Assembly: GCA_017577365.1 (NCBI GenBank) | Contig: PKRJ01000058.1 | Location: forward strand, 1-22,564 | Origin: Gammaproteobacteria bacterium | GTDB lineage: Bacteria > Pseudomonadota > Gammaproteobacteria > Steroidobacterales > Rariloculaceae | Reading direction: 5' to 3' | DNA: 22,564 nucleotides | In this document: positions 22,516-22,564 of the stretch, piece by piece | Position numbering within the stretch: position 1 is the first letter of the stretch | Layout: each line of letters begins with the position of its first letter | The notes under the pieces: model-generated | Database searches by the model: none | What the model was told of the DNA's origin: nothing | Seen by the model: the letters and a program-made list of their open reading frames with translations, nothing else | Translations under genes and position numbers: made by a program

Positions 22516-22557
22516 GAGCCCACGGGACGGGCTCCTTAATCTTTTGCCGTCTTTTTC
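22516..22557 (+). terminator. hairpin with T-rich tail at the right edge
   Basis: GAGCCC (22516-22521) and GGGCTC (22529-22534) form a 6-bp stem, followed by CTTAATCTTTT and then CTTTTT. It resembles an intrinsic terminator but lies 130 bases past the esterase gene, which already has a hairpin. It could end a short RNA or belong to a leader of a gene beyond the window. Confidence 0.4.
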
Positions 22558-22564
22558 TTGTAAA

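Overview
The window is high-GC DNA (roughly two-thirds G+C by eye) with dense, mostly bacterial-looking genes. The mix suggests a Gram-negative soil or water proteobacterium: a TonB-dependent receptor, a Tat-exported molybdenum hydroxylase, meta-cleavage of protocatechuate, an HDOD signalling protein and a CTGT-N8-ACAG type LexA box. A gammaproteobacterium is my best guess, but there is no rRNA or other marker to fix the lineage. I see no tRNA, rRNA, CRISPR array, insertion sequence, integrase or phage gene.

Left part (1-5085, all minus strand): the left edge cuts a DUF222/13E12-type protein (usually an HNH endonuclease) whose promoter region carries a perfect LexA-type SOS box. Next come a small exported HExxH protein, a large TonB-dependent receptor, an HDOD protein and a RidA-family protein that lacks the usual catalytic arginine. 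RidA and HDOD may form one transcription unit.

Centre (5278-11734, plus strand): a persulfide dioxygenase-rhodanese fusion is divergent from ridA. It is followed by a translationally coupled pair made of an SbcD/YhaO-like phosphoesterase and a giant SbcC/YhaN-like ATPase. The ATPase has a hydrophobic hairpin in the middle of its coiled coil and an unassigned 240-residue C-terminal domain. A short hypothetical gene with a hairpin over its stop codon follows.

Signalling block (11823-14432, minus strand): a soluble PAS-GAF-histidine kinase-receiver hybrid is followed by a stand-alone cyclic-nucleotide-binding-fold protein with no DNA-binding domain.

Right part (14669-22386): a two-subunit isoquinoline 1-oxidoreductase-type molybdenum hydroxylase (plus) converges on an AraC/PobR-like regulator (minus). 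That regulator is divergent from ligAB, the protocatechuate 4,5-dioxygenase, which ends in a good intrinsic terminator. Two exported hydrolases follow, a metallo-beta-lactamase-fold protein and a type-B carboxylesterase, probably co-transcribed and ending in a strong hairpin. This part reads as a small aromatic/ester catabolic neighbourhood, but the lower pathway genes are not in the window.

No clearly new multi-gene system is visible. The best leads are the SOS box on the DUF222 gene, the membrane-hairpin YhaN-like ATPase with its extra domain, and the hybrid kinase/cNMP-fold pair.
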